Part shown: positions 13,599-24,000 of the stretch, piece after piece
Layout: every line of letters begins with the position of its first letter
How positions within the stretch are numbered: the first letter of the stretch is position 1
From: an uncultured Collinsella sp.
Lineage (GTDB): Bacteria; Actinomycetota; Coriobacteriia; Coriobacteriales; Coriobacteriaceae
DNA: 24,000 nt
NCBI GenBank assembly: GCA_958447445.1
Contig: CAUDAE010000014.1
Location: forward strand, 1-24,000
Direction of reading: 5' to 3'
Program-made: the position numbers and the translations under genes
Notes under the pieces: model-generated
The model's database searches: none
What the model saw: only the letters and a program-made list of their open reading frames with translations
Told to the model about the DNA's origin: nothing

Positions 13599-15056
13599 TT
13601 ACGCAGCGAGGCGCTTGAGGACGTCGATGAGCAGCTCGTAGAAGCGCTCGGCAGAAGCGAGCTCCATGCTCTCGTCCGGGGTGTGGACATCGGAGAGCGT
13701 CGGGCCCACGGCGATGGCGTCCAGGCCGTGCAGGGCCTCGGCAAACAGGCCGCACTCAAGGCCGGCGTGAATGGACTCGATTCGTAGCTCGGAGCCAAAG
13801 AGCTCGCGATAGCTCTCGACAAAGATGTCGCGGACCGGCGAATGCTCGGCATAGCTCCAGCCGGGATACTCGAACTCAAACTTGGCGTCGAATCCCAGGA
13901 CATCGGCCAGCGTCTGCAGGCGGTCCTTGAACTCGTTCTGCAGCGAGGTGATCGAGGAGCGCGGGGACAGCATGATCTTGACCTGGTCGTCAGAGGTGGC
14001 GACCACGCCGATGTTGGAGGAAACCTCGACGGAGCCGTCGGTGGCGACGTTGCGGCGGATCACACCGTTGGGGGCAAGACGCAGAGCGCGAATAAGGGCA
14101 AGTGCGGACTTCTGGTCCATGGCCTCGACCTCGGCGTCGTCGGCAATCTCGACGGTGCAGGTAAAGCCGGGGTCGAAGACCTCGAGCTCGGCAGTGACGT
14201 CGGCGATGATGCCCTTTGCGACCTGGGCCGCGGCCTCGGCGGCAGCGTGGTCGGCGTAGACCAGAACGGCCTTGCACTCACGGTTGATGGCGTTGTCCTT
14301 GGTGCCTCCGTTAAAGCTAACGATGGCGGGCTCGCCGGCAACCATCAGGCGGTCGATGATGCGGGCCATGATGAGGTTGCCGTTGCCGCGCTCCAGGTTG
14401 ATATCGCTGCCGGAGTGGCCGCCCAGCAGGCCGGAGATGTCGAGCGTGAGGGTGCTACCGGTCTTGTGCTCGCGCGCGATCGGGCAGGTGTAGGTAACGA
14501 CGACACCGCCGGCGCAGCTGACGGTGGCAACGCCCTCTTCCTCGGAGTCAAGGTTAATCATGGTGCGGGCGCTAATCTGGGACTTGTCGAGCGTCTCGGC
14601 GCCGACCAGGCCAGTCTCCTCGTCGGTGGTAAATACGCACTCGAGGGCGGGGTGAACGATCGAATCGTCATCGAGAACAGTGAGCATCAGAGCGACGGCA
14701 ATACCGTTGTCGGCGCCCAGAGTGGTGCCGTTAGCGGTGAGGACGCCGTCCTTGACGACCAGGTCGATACCATCGGTCGTAAAGTCGTGCTCAACGGAGC
14801 CCAGCTTGTCGCACACCATGTCGATGTGGCCCTGCAGCATCACGGTCGGGGCATTCTCGGCGCCGGCAGATGCGGGCTTGCGAATGATGACGTTGTAGAC
14901 CTCGTCCTGATACACATCGAGACCGCGCTCCTTGGCAAACGCGACCAGGAAATCGCTGATGCCCTTCTCGTTGCCAGACCCACGGGGGATCGCGCTGACC
15001 TCCTCAAAGAAATGGAACAGCTGAGCGGGCTCGTAGCCGGTAATCCTGTAGTCCAT
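13599..15056 (-). CDS. pepD: Aminoacyl-histidine dipeptidase, peptidase family M20
   Basis: Cytoplasmic zinc dipeptidase that splits Xaa-His (carnosine-like) and other dipeptides for amino-acid recovery. The ATG at 15056 has AAGGAGG 4 nt upstream; the open frame extends to 15161 but without a ribosome site. The protein has 485 residues, the usual PepD length. Metal and catalytic residues follow the PepD pattern: His77 and Asp79 in GHIDMV, Asp116 in LGADNG, Glu146/Glu147 in TDEETG, Asp170 in INLDSEEEG and the C-terminal His in IHAGLECG. The lid domain lies between, with LLGGHSGSDI. No signal peptide is present. It is a single-gene unit with a promoter upstream and a strong terminator downstream. 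Confidence 0.95.
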   Translation of the reverse strand: MDYRITGYEPAQLFHFFEEVSAIPRGSGNEKGISDFLVAFAKERGLDVYQDEVYNVIIRKPASAGAENAPTVMLQGHIDMVCDKLGSVEHDFTTDGIDLVVKDGVLTANGTTLGADNGIAVALMLTVLDDDSIVHPALECVFTTDEETGLVGAETLDKSQISARTMINLDSEEEGVATVSCAGGVVVTYTCPIAREHKTGSTLTLDISGLLGGHSGSDINLERGNGNLIMARIIDRLMVAGEPAIVSFNGGTKDNAINRECKAVLVYADHAAAEAAAQVAKGIIADVTAELEVFDPGFTCTVEIADDAEVEAMDQKSALALIRALRLAPNGVIRRNVATDGSVEVSSNIGVVATSDDQVKIMLSPRSSITSLQNEFKDRLQTLADVLGFDAKFEFEYPGWSYAEHSPVRDIFVESYRELFGSELRIESIHAGLECGLFAEALHGLDAIAVGPTLSDVHTPDESMELASAERFYELLIDVLKRLAA

Positions 15057-15100
15057 GGTGCCTCCTTGGCGCAACTGGTTAGACAGTAAGACATGCGACT

Positions 15101-15129
15101 TGTATATTCCCAGACTTTGCGTGCATAAA
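15101..15129 (-). promoter_or_regulatory. Possible pepD promoter
   Basis: On the - strand TTTATG (15129-15124) and TATACA (15106-15101) are spaced by 17 bp, with the gene start about 45 nt downstream. The -10 box is good and the -35 box is weak. Confidence 0.4.
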
Positions 15130-15213
15130 CCAGTCGAAAACGCCGAGCGCCCTCGCATCATCGGCTAACGGTGGACCGTATAGCGTAACGGTCACAACTT
15201 CCGCAGCTCTACA

Positions 15214-15245
15214 AATCGAGGCGCCCTTTCCGGAGCGCCTCGATT
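15214..15245 (-). terminator. Hairpin after clpC, probable terminator
   Basis: A perfect 11-bp stem AATCGAGGCGC/GCGCCTCGATT (15214-15224 and 15235-15245) has a 10-nt loop and lies 25 nt after the clpC stop. The tail on the - strand (TGTAGAG) has no T run, so termination may be inefficient or Rho-aided. Confidence 0.55.
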
Positions 15246-15270
15246 GCGCGTATCAAATTGTCGCCACGCC

Positions 15271-17913
<2,643 letters not shown>

Positions 17914-17944
17914 GCTCGTTTCCTTACATGAGTTCATCGAAATC

Positions 17945-17972
17945 AAAACGCCCGCCCGTCGGCGGCGCTTTT
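17945..17972 (-). promoter_or_regulatory. Terminator-like hairpin in the clpC leader
   Basis: AAAACGCC-C-GCC (17945-17956) pairs with GGCGGCG-C-TTTT (17961-17972) in an 11-bp stem with two single-base bulges and a 4-nt loop. On the - strand it ends in GTTTTGATTT. It lies 32 nt before the clpC start codon, so any clpC transcript begun upstream must cross it. It may end the activase-tetR transcript or act as an attenuator. Confidence 0.5.
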
Positions 17973-17995
17973 GTCTCTTTACCCACAGGTCGTCT

Positions 17996-18024
17996 ATGTT
18001 AACAGCTGGAGGAATATCTATAAA
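17996..18024 (-). promoter_or_regulatory. Possible clpC promoter
   Basis: On the - strand TTTATA (18024-18019) and TAACAT (18001-17996) are 17 bp apart, each matching four of six consensus bases. Transcription would start near 17989, giving a leader of about 75 nt that contains the hairpin. No CIRCE, CtsR or HspR-type operator was recognised. Confidence 0.35.
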
Positions 18025-18053
18025 CCCGGCTCACATGAATGCAGGTTATGACC

Positions 18054-18079
18054 GCATCGCGGGACTCACCGCGCGATGC
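18054..18079 (-). terminator. Hairpin after tetR, weak terminator candidate
   Basis: GCATCGCG (18054-18061) pairs with CGCGATGC (18072-18079) across a 10-nt loop, about 27 nt after the tetR stop on the - strand. No T run follows, so termination here is uncertain. Confidence 0.35.
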
Positions 18080-18105
18080 GCGACGGGCGCCCCGCAAGAG
18101 AAACC

Positions 18106-18795
18106 CTAGACGTCTTTCACCACGTCGGGACTCGTCGCACGCGATGCGCGATAGGCATCGGCCTCCTTGGAGACGCGTTCGAGCAGCTCGGATGTATCGA
18201 CGCCCTCGACTTGCGCGACCGTTTCAACCGTCTGCATGGCGACCGCCCTCAGGTACGCGCACGCGCTGTCCCCCAGCTGCTCGAGGTCTATCTCCTCGCC
18301 GCCCTCCCGGGCAAAGCCGACCGCCATCACAAAGCCCATGATGCCCGAAACCAGAAAGCCCACCGCAAAGCTCGAATCTGCCTTGAGCTCTTCTCCGTCG
18401 GGGTGGACGATCTCTCTCACGCGGTCGATGATGATCGTATGGATGCCCTGCACGACCTGCTCGGCGGCACCCGCCCTCATGGTGATGACGATGCGCCGCA
18501 GCAGGCAGCGGACGTCGCGCCGGTCGAACGCCGAAAGGTCGCCCTCGCTCGAAAAATGCCAGAGGGCATCGGTGATAAGCTCGTTATCCTGCAGCAGCTG
18601 GGTCATGGCGATGGCGACGAGTTCATCGAAATCGTGAAAATAGTAGTAAAACGTTCCGCGATTGCACTGGGCGACGCGGGTCACCTCGCCAACCGACAGC
18701 TCGAAGATGCTGTTGTTCTCGATGAGCTCCCAAAACGCCTCGATGATACGGGTGCGCGCATCGGGCGCATCGGCGTCCTTACGCGGTCTCGCCAT
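18106..18795 (-). CDS. TetR/AcrR-family transcriptional regulator
   Basis: Predicted homodimeric repressor, 229 residues from the ATG at 18795. A GTG at 18804 is also possible, as both have weak upstream purine tracts. The N-terminal HTH spans about residues 30-60 (FELSVGEVTRVAQCNRGTFYYYFHDFDEL), with the typical TFYYYF recognition-helix end. The rest is the all-helical ligand-binding and dimer domain, poorly conserved as usual, so the ligand cannot be read. The start lies inside the 3' end of the giant activase gene (overlap about 17 nt), so both are on one transcript and coupled. A perfect palindrome at that operon's promoter (23268-23288) is the likely operator, giving autorepression. An acyl-CoA or related metabolite as inducer is a guess from context. 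Confidence 0.9.
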   Translation of the reverse strand: MARPRKDADAPDARTRIIEAFWELIENNSIFELSVGEVTRVAQCNRGTFYYYFHDFDELVAIAMTQLLQDNELITDALWHFSSEGDLSAFDRRDVRCLLRRIVITMRAGAAEQVVQGIHTIIIDRVREIVHPDGEELKADSSFAVGFLVSGIMGFVMAVGFAREGGEEIDLEQLGDSACAYLRAVAMQTVETVAQVEGVDTSELLERVSKEADAYRASRATSPDVVKDV

Positions 18796-21700
18796 GCGCC
18801 TCACCGCACCCCTGCGCCTTGGCGTTCATGATGAGCATCTGAAGACGGTTCTCCACGTTGGCGAAGCTCACGTCGGGATCGTAGTCGAGCGGCAGGAACT
18901 GCGCCGTGGGATACTGCTCCTTGAGCGCATGGATGAGCCCGCGCCCCACGACATGGTTGGGCAGACACCCGAACGGCTGCAGGATCACGAAGTTGCGGCA
19001 GCCGCGCTTGGCGTGCTCGAGGATCTCCGCCGGAATCAGCACGCCCTCGCCCGCATCGAACGTATGGTGCAGGATCTTATCGCTCGCGCGCACGAGCTCG
19101 GGCATGCGCGTCGGCGGCTCGTAGAGCGGGCTCGCCGCGCCCAGGCGGTCGCAACGGTCGTGCGCGAGCTCGAACAGGTTGTCCGCCGTGGCGTACCAGG
19201 CCTTTTCGGGCAGCGACAGGTCGACGTGGAACTCGCGCGACTGCGCATGCTTGTAGAAATAGGTCTTGCGGATCACGTCGGTCATGCGCGCCTCGATGAC
19301 CTCGAGCCCGTTGTCCTCGAGGTAGCGCTCGATCTCGTGGTTGGCGCCGAGATGGAAATTGAGCAGGTACTCGCCCACGATGAGAACGGTCGGATGCGGG
19401 TTCGAGCGGTCGTACGGAACGGCGTCCATGATCGCAAGCGCGCGTTTGAAGCCCGTCGCCTGGCCTCTCAGCCCGGAGCGCTCCATGCCCTCGATAACCT
19501 CATCGAGCGCGCGGTCGAACGCAGCGTCCGCCGCGCCCTTCTCGAGCTCGTAGGGACGGATGCGCCTAAGCATGGCCTCGAGGGCATCGATCATGGGAAG
19601 ACCGTAGGCGATCTGGATGCTCGGGCCAAGGCCGAGCTTGAAGCCCGGATGCGCATTGTGGGCATCGACGTCGTCGTTGGTGAGCACCGGGACATAGTCG
19701 TATCCCGCGTCGTCGAGCGCGCGGCGCAGCAGGGGCATGTAGTGCGTCAGGCGGCAGTCGCCGATATACTTGCCAGTCACCACGGCGACGTCGTGCGGGT
19801 CGTACTTACCGCTCTTGAGTGCCGCGAGCGCCTCGCCGATCACGATTTGCGCGGGGAAGCAGATGTCGTTGTGCACATAGCGTTTGCCCAGGCGGATGGC
19901 ATCCTCGCGCCCGATATCAAGGGCCTCGGCGCGCACGCCCTGATTGCGCATCGCCGCGGTCATGAGCCTGCAGAACGCATGGGAGGTGTTGGGGACCAGC
20001 GCGATCTTGTCGTGCCGGTCGCGCTTGGTGTACTTGACCTTATACGGGTCGTCGAGCGGATGGACCGCGTGCACCCGGGCGCCCTCGGCACGCTCCTCCG
20101 CGCGACGACGGTTGACCGACTCGATAAACGAACGCACGCGAATGCCCATGGGACCGGCGACGTCGCTCTCATCGAGCTTGATCATCATCGGAACCTTGGA
20201 GCCCATCTCGCCCATCATGCGCGCGATCTCGTCGGTGAGATACGCATCGTGGCCGCAGCCGAAGCTGCCCATCTGCACGAGCTCGAGCTCGGGCGTCGAT
20301 GCGACGATGACCGCGCACGACAGCATGCGCGCATGGTAGTTGTTCACGATGTCGATGCGGCTGTTGGAAAGGTCGACGTTGCAGACCCCCGGCACCGCAT
20401 CGGGCGTCAGCACGGGGATGCCGCGCTCAGAGAAGAGCTTGGGCAGCCCGTGGTTGACCAGCGGGTCGTTGTGGTACGGGCGCGAAGCGATCACCACCGC
20501 GTAGCCGCCGTCCTCGCGCAGGTTCTCGAGCACCTGCCTGCCGCGCAGCTGCAGCTGGTTCTCAAACGTCTGCTGCGCGCGGTCCGCCTGCTCGGTCGCC
20601 TTGGCAACCAGGTCGGCATCGATATCGAAGGTCTCCTTGCACCACGCCTTGAGCTGGCGGTTTCGGTCGCCCTCGTCGTACCAGTGGAACAGCGGCGTAT
20701 CGAACGGAACGCCGAAACGCTCCTCCGGGTTATCGGAATTGCGCATCACGTAGGGGTATCCCTTTACGACGGCGCACATCCACTCGCTGGTAGAGGCGGT
20801 GTTTTCGGTGGGCACCGTCGTGATGATGGGCATGAAGATGCGGTCGACGCCAGCGTCGACGAGATTGCGGATGTGCCCGTGGACGAGCTTGGCCGGGAAG
20901 CACACGGTGTCGGATGTGACGTGCGCCAGACCGCGCTCGTACATCGCCTTGGTGCTGCGTCCCGAGACGCGCACCTTAAAGCCGAGCGTGCTGAAGAACG
21001 TCGACCAGAACGGCATGGTGTCCCAGAACTCGAGCACACGGGGAATGCCGATCGTGACATCGCGCCCCCCGCAGACGGGAACCGTGGGGCACGACTCGAA
21101 CAGCAGCTTCTCGCGGTCGACAAAGAGATTGGGGGCAGCCGCGGTCCGGTCGCGCCCCGTGCCGGGTGCCTGTGCCTCGCAAGCACCCTGCGGACGCAGC
21201 CCCTCCGCCGCGGGAACCTCGCGCACGAGCTCATCCCATGAGATGGCGCCGCCGCGCGGGCAGCGATTGCCCGTGACGTAAAGCGAGCCGTCGCCAAATG
21301 CCACGACCGCGCGCTGGCAGCGGTTGTTGCACCGACGGCAGGTAACGCCGCCGAACTCGCGATGCTCGAAGCGCTCCACGGCATCGAGCCCGATAAACGA
21401 CGTGCCGGCGTCGCCCTTGCGGCATTCCTCGCGCGCGAGCAGGGCGATACCGATAGCGCCCATCAGCCCCGGGTGGGGCGCACGCGTGACGGGTTTGCCC
21501 AGATACTGCTCGAATGCGCGCAGCACCGCGTCGTTTCGGAACGTGCCGCCCTGGACGACGACTTTGTCGCCCAGACGGTTGAGATTTGAAACGCGAATGA
21601 CCTTGGTGAACACGTTCTCGATAATCGAACGGCAGAGACCGGCCATGATGTCGCCCGGACCCTTACCGCGCCGCTGCTCGGAAACGACGCTGCTGTTCAT

Positions 21701-23218
21701 GAACACCGTGCAGCGGCTGCCGAGAACGGCGGGGGCTTTGGACGAAAATGCCTCGGTCGCGATATCCTCAACGGCTATTCCGAGGTTTTTGGCAAAACCC
21801 TCGAGGAACGAGCCGCAGTCCGCAGAGCACGCCTCGTTGACGACGATATCGGTCAGCACGCCGTGGTTGAGCCAGATGGCCTTCATATCCTGTCCGCCGA
21901 TGTCGAGCACGAAGGTCGCATCGGGAACGCATACGCACGCGGCGCGGGCGTGCGCGACCGTCTCGACCGTATGGTAGTCGGCGTGGAACGCGCGCGCGAA
22001 AAGCTCCTCGCCGTATCCCGTGGTGCCCACGGCATCGATCGCAAGCGTGACTCCCGCTGTCTCCCAGCGGTTCTTCAAGCTGACAAGACCCTGTTGGGCG
22101 ACGTCGAGCGGTCTGCCGTTATTAGACGCGTAGAACGAATCGACAAGCTCACCCGCCTCATCGACCAGGGCGAACTTGGTCGTCGTGCTCCCCGAATCGA
22201 TACCGAGCGCCACACGCACCGTCTCTCCGGGCGCATACGCATCCGGGCCCTTTGCCGGCGTCTCTTTGCCATGGCGTGCCGTAAAATCCGCCTGCTCGGC
22301 AGGTGTGGCAAAAAAGGGCTGGGCAAGACGTCCCTCCCCGCTTGCGGGCGCGACCGTCTCGAGCTTATCCAGCCGGACAAAAGCGTCGGGAAGGTCGATC
22401 GGTTGGGACGATGCGAACATGTCGGTCAGCGACAGGGCGGCACCGCGCGCGACCATGATCTGCGGATCGCGCGGGACGATAACCTGATCGTCCGATAGAT
22501 TCAGTTGCTCCCGGAACACGCGGACCAGTGTGGGGTTGTAGGCGAGCGTACCGCCCTCGAAGATTACCGGCGGCTCGATGTCGATACCCTGGGCCAGACC
22601 GCCGATCGTTTGGCGGGCGACCGCGTGAAGCGCCGAAAGCGCCAGGTCGGTGGTAGGAATGCCCTCGTTGAGCAGCGGCTGGATATCGGTCTTTGCGTAC
22701 ACGCCGCAGCGGCCCGAGACCTCGTGGACGGTCGTTCCCCGGCTTGCGAGCTGCTCGAACTCGCCCGATTCGGTGCCGACCCCCATGAGCTTTGCCATCT
22801 CGTCGATAAATGCACCGGTACCGCCTGCGCACGAGCCGTTCATGCGCATGTCGGCAACCTCGATGTCTCCCTTATCGTTGGTGCGGAAGAAGATCATCTT
22901 GGCGTCTTGGCCGCCCAGCTCGATGGCGCAGCGCGTCTGCGGATAGAACCTGCTGATCGCGAGCGCGTTGGCGACCACCTCCTGAACGTACGAGGCGCCC
23001 AGCGCAGTCGCGATATCGCGCGCACCCGAGCCGGTCACCGCAACGCGCAGCGACTCATGGGGAAAGCGCTCGGCGAGCTCGCCGAGCATGGCGCGCACGC
23101 TCGCTGTCTGACACGCCCCGTGGCGGCGATATCCCCACCACGCCTCGGTCATATCCTCGTGCATCGCGTAAACTTTGGTCGTCGTCGACCCTACGTCCAG
23201 TCCTACTAGCAACGCCAT
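18779..23218 (-). CDS. Giant acyl-CoA dehydratase activase / HgdB-like fusion protein
   Basis: 1479 residues, related to the ATP-driven electron-injecting activases (HgdC, BadF/BcrA) and 2-hydroxyacyl-CoA dehydratase subunits. Module 1 (1-270) starts GLDVGSTTTKVYA and has cluster cysteines Cys130 (GSCAGGTGAF) and Cys171 (GRCGVYAKTD). Module 2 (about 335-598) starts GIDSGSTTTKFAL and has Cys464 (plus Cys468) and Cys503. A Cys-rich linker follows with Cys627, Cys630, Cys634 and Cys653. The C-terminal half looks duplicated: about 720-1045 has Cys773 (DTVCFPAKLV) and Cys988 (GSFGCGHDAY), and about 1068-1479 has Cys1120 (NDICFPAQIV) and Cys1418 (QPFGCLPNH). So one chain carries two activase and two dehydratase-like units with several likely [4Fe-4S] sites; it should be oxygen-sensitive and cytoplasmic. 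The substrate is unknown. No CoA-transferase or dehydrogenase gene is adjacent. It overlaps tetR downstream. Confidence 0.9.
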   Translation of the reverse strand: MALLVGLDVGSTTTKVYAMHEDMTEAWWGYRRHGACQTASVRAMLGELAERFPHESLRVAVTGSGARDIATALGASYVQEVVANALAISRFYPQTRCAIELGGQDAKMIFFRTNDKGDIEVADMRMNGSCAGGTGAFIDEMAKLMGVGTESGEFEQLASRGTTVHEVSGRCGVYAKTDIQPLLNEGIPTTDLALSALHAVARQTIGGLAQGIDIEPPVIFEGGTLAYNPTLVRVFREQLNLSDDQVIVPRDPQIMVARGAALSLTDMFASSQPIDLPDAFVRLDKLETVAPASGEGRLAQPFFATPAEQADFTARHGKETPAKGPDAYAPGETVRVALGIDSGSTTTKFALVDEAGELVDSFYASNNGRPLDVAQQGLVSLKNRWETAGVTLAIDAVGTTGYGEELFARAFHADYHTVETVAHARAACVCVPDATFVLDIGGQDMKAIWLNHGVLTDIVVNEACSADCGSFLEGFAKNLGIAVEDIATEAFSSKAPAVLGSRCTVFMNSSVVSEQRRGKGPGDIMAGLCRSIIENVFTKVIRVSNLNRLGDKVVVQGGTFRNDAVLRAFEQYLGKPVTRAPHPGLMGAIGIALLAREECRKGDAGTSFIGLDAVERFEHREFGGVTCRRCNNRCQRAVVAFGDGSLYVTGNRCPRGGAISWDELVREVPAAEGLRPQGACEAQAPGTGRDRTAAAPNLFVDREKLLFESCPTVPVCGGRDVTIGIPRVLEFWDTMPFWSTFFSTLGFKVRVSGRSTKAMYERGLAHVTSDTVCFPAKLVHGHIRNLVDAGVDRIFMPIITTVPTENTASTSEWMCAVVKGYPYVMRNSDNPEERFGVPFDTPLFHWYDEGDRNRQLKAWCKETFDIDADLVAKATEQADRAQQTFENQLQLRGRQVLENLREDGGYAVVIASRPYHNDPLVNHGLPKLFSERGIPVLTPDAVPGVCNVDLSNSRIDIVNNYHARMLSCAVIVASTPELELVQMGSFGCGHDAYLTDEIARMMGEMGSKVPMMIKLDESDVAGPMGIRVRSFIESVNRRRAEERAEGARVHAVHPLDDPYKVKYTKRDRHDKIALVPNTSHAFCRLMTAAMRNQGVRAEALDIGREDAIRLGKRYVHNDICFPAQIVIGEALAALKSGKYDPHDVAVVTGKYIGDCRLTHYMPLLRRALDDAGYDYVPVLTNDDVDAHNAHPGFKLGLGPSIQIAYGLPMIDALEAMLRRIRPYELEKGAADAAFDRALDEVIEGMERSGLRGQATGFKRALAIMDAVPYDRSNPHPTVLIVGEYLLNFHLGANHEIERYLEDNGLEVIEARMTDVIRKTYFYKHAQSREFHVDLSLPEKAWYATADNLFELAHDRCDRLGAASPLYEPPTRMPELVRASDKILHHTFDAGEGVLIPAEILEHAKRGCRNFVILQPFGCLPNHVVGRGLIHALKEQYPTAQFLPLDYDPDVSFANVENRLQMLIMNAKAQGCGEAHGETA

Positions 23219-23250
23219 AATGCTCCGTCTCTCGCATTTTTCCTGCTAGA

Positions 23251-23288
23251 GATATACCACTCTACGTAATACAACAGACTGTTGTATT
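23251..23288 (-). promoter_or_regulatory. Perfect 21-bp palindrome, probable TetR operator, with -10 box
   Basis: AATACAACAG and CTGTTGTATT flank a single central A (23268-23288): 10-bp arms without mismatch. It lies about 50 nt before the activase start. On the - strand a TATATC (23256-23251) follows it as a possible -10 box, so the palindrome would cover the -35 region. Position and symmetry fit a dimeric TetR-type repressor encoded by the second gene of this operon. A weaker match, AACAGATTGTT, lies at 23344-23354. Confidence 0.75.
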
Positions 23289-23299
23289 TAAACTCCGTA

Positions 23300-23333
23300 T
23301 AAAAAGCGGCTGCCGAAACGCTTCAGCAGCCGC
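23300..23333 (-). terminator. Intrinsic terminator of the DUF2798-type gene
   Basis: GCGGCTGC (23306-23313) pairs perfectly with GCAGCCGC (23326-23333) across a 12-nt loop. On the - strand it is followed by TTTTTATACGG. It lies about 165 nt after the stop of the membrane-protein gene and just before the activase promoter, insulating the two. Confidence 0.8.
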
Positions 23334-23499
23334 CGAATGCACCAACAGATTGTTCTGCGCGCTAGCACGTCGGGCAACGGAGCAGCACGGGCCCTCCGGT
23401 CATGCGCACCGCTCACGCCCGCGATGTCGCCGAGAGAGCTATCCACGCTTAGGGCTCCAACCAAGCAAGTCGCCCGCGCTCAGCAGATCCCTAAGCGAG
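23334..23499. other. Untranslated stretch after the DUF2798-type gene
   Basis: About 165 nt between the gene stop and its terminator. Apart from the weak operator-like AACAGATTGTT at 23344-23354, I see no gene, repeat or RNA signature in it. Confidence 0.5.
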
Positions 23500-24000
23500 C
23501 TACTCGCACTCAGGAGCCATAGCCTGCTCCAAGAGCTCGGCATGCTCCTCCTCGAAAACCGTCCCCACAGGGAAGGCGCGACGGAAGACGAAGTGGGAAA
23601 TCGGACCGGCTACCAAAAGGTTCCACGGCAGCGCCATCACAAAATTATGCGGGATGTTGATCATCCAGATCGCGGGCACGGAATACAGGTTCGCAAGGAT
23701 GCCGCCGGGCATGTGCGTCAGACCCTCGCAGGCACCGTACAGCGACATGATGATAACCATGGGAACGACCATGCAGGAGCTGACGGAGAGCGTCATGGCA
23801 AGCGGCGAGCTCTTGCCCGGCGTGACCAAGTACTTAAAGGCGAAACCCTTGGCGAGCGGGCTGGCGACGAACCGGTCGCAGCACACGGCAAAGATATAGG
23901 CAACGGGGAAGCCGAGCCACGCAGCGGCAACGACCTCGCCGTTGATGGCCCCGTGCTGCAGGGCAACGTTGTAGATGCTCATCCAGAGCACCATGCAAAA
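23500..24000 (-). CDS. DUF2798-type integral membrane protein, 5' end outside the window
   Basis: The open frame runs to the window edge, so the true start probably lies beyond 24000; an internal ATG at 23994 gives 164 residues. The sequence shows about four hydrophobic segments in two similar halves: MSIYNVALQHG followed by WLGFPVAYIFAVCCDRFVASP, then TLSVSSCMVVPMVIIMSLYG followed by WMINIPHNFVMALPWNLLVA. The paired MS-I/L-YN/YG plus FP/W-x-VA pattern fits the small DUF2798 membrane family. A charged C-tail (TVFEEEHAELLEQAMAPECE) follows the last span and is likely cytoplasmic. The function is unknown; transport or stress roles would be guesses. It is followed by its own terminator at 23300-23333. 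Confidence 0.7.
   Translation of the reverse strand, partial: FCMVLWMSIYNVALQHGAINGEVVAAAWLGFPVAYIFAVCCDRFVASPLAKGFAFKYLVTPGKSSPLAMTLSVSSCMVVPMVIIMSLYGACEGLTHMPGGILANLYSVPAIWMINIPHNFVMALPWNLLVAGPISHFVFRRAFPVGTVFEEEHAELLEQAMAPECE

Noticed and set aside
13842..15089. A 415-codon open frame on the + strand opposite pepD
   Set aside because: It is a mirror frame of a recognised M20 peptidase, with Gly/Val/Asp-rich composition and no motif.
18662..21241. An 859-codon open frame on the + strand opposite the activase gene
   Set aside because: Same reason: the opposite strand encodes clear activase and dehydratase-like motifs, and this frame has repetitive Arg/Leu/Val/Asp composition and no ribosome site.

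Overview
The window looks like chromosomal DNA of a high-GC Gram-positive gut anaerobe of the class Coriobacteriia, most likely Collinsella or a close relative. This is an inference from the GC-rich codon use, the PTS sugar operon, the disA-ispD-ispF-cysS-rlmB housekeeping block, a ClpC-type unfoldase and a giant activase/dehydratase-like protein typical of anaerobes. I ran no database search.

Left part (1-5080), accessory in character and more AT-rich at its start: a beta-glycoside operon on the + strand holds a family-1 6-phospho-beta-glycosidase and a PTS EIIBC permease. The permease is broken by an apparent one-base deletion near 2474-2478. After a strong terminator comes a gene-free stretch with a 141-bp palindromic element (four TGTTACAGAT copies, 80-bp phasing), a tRNA-Thr(UGU) gene on the - strand, and a one-gene HipA-like kinase fused to an N-terminal helix-turn-helix. 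The kinase promoter region is a 28-bp-armed inverted repeat.

Middle (5108-10639), core genes, all on the - strand: disA, ispD, ispF and cysS form a tight run with overlaps or 3-nt gaps. It ends in a 102-nt long-range hairpin and a terminator. rlmB and a NYN-domain RNase gene follow as a coupled pair. The block links c-di-AMP synthesis, the MEP isoprenoid pathway, tRNA charging and rRNA modification.

10640-13541: a yybP-ykoY manganese riboswitch with an intrinsic terminator controls mntP (Mn efflux). Directly downstream lies a hipBA toxin-antitoxin operon. Its operator is three ATGCA-N6-TGCAT sites spaced exactly 27 bp apart, the first lying inside the mntP terminator stem.

Right part (13599-24000), - strand: pepD (peptidase), clpC (proteolysis), then a two-gene operon of a 1479-residue protein (two activase modules, a Cys-rich linker and two HgdB-like modules) overlapping a TetR-family regulator. 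A perfect 21-bp palindrome at its promoter is the likely TetR operator. The window ends in a partial DUF2798-type membrane protein gene.

I saw no CRISPR array, insertion sequence, integrase or rRNA gene. The most interesting items are the two different HipA-type loci within 10 kb with their operator architectures, the 141-bp intergenic element, the 102-nt cysS 3' hairpin, and the duplicated-module activase protein.
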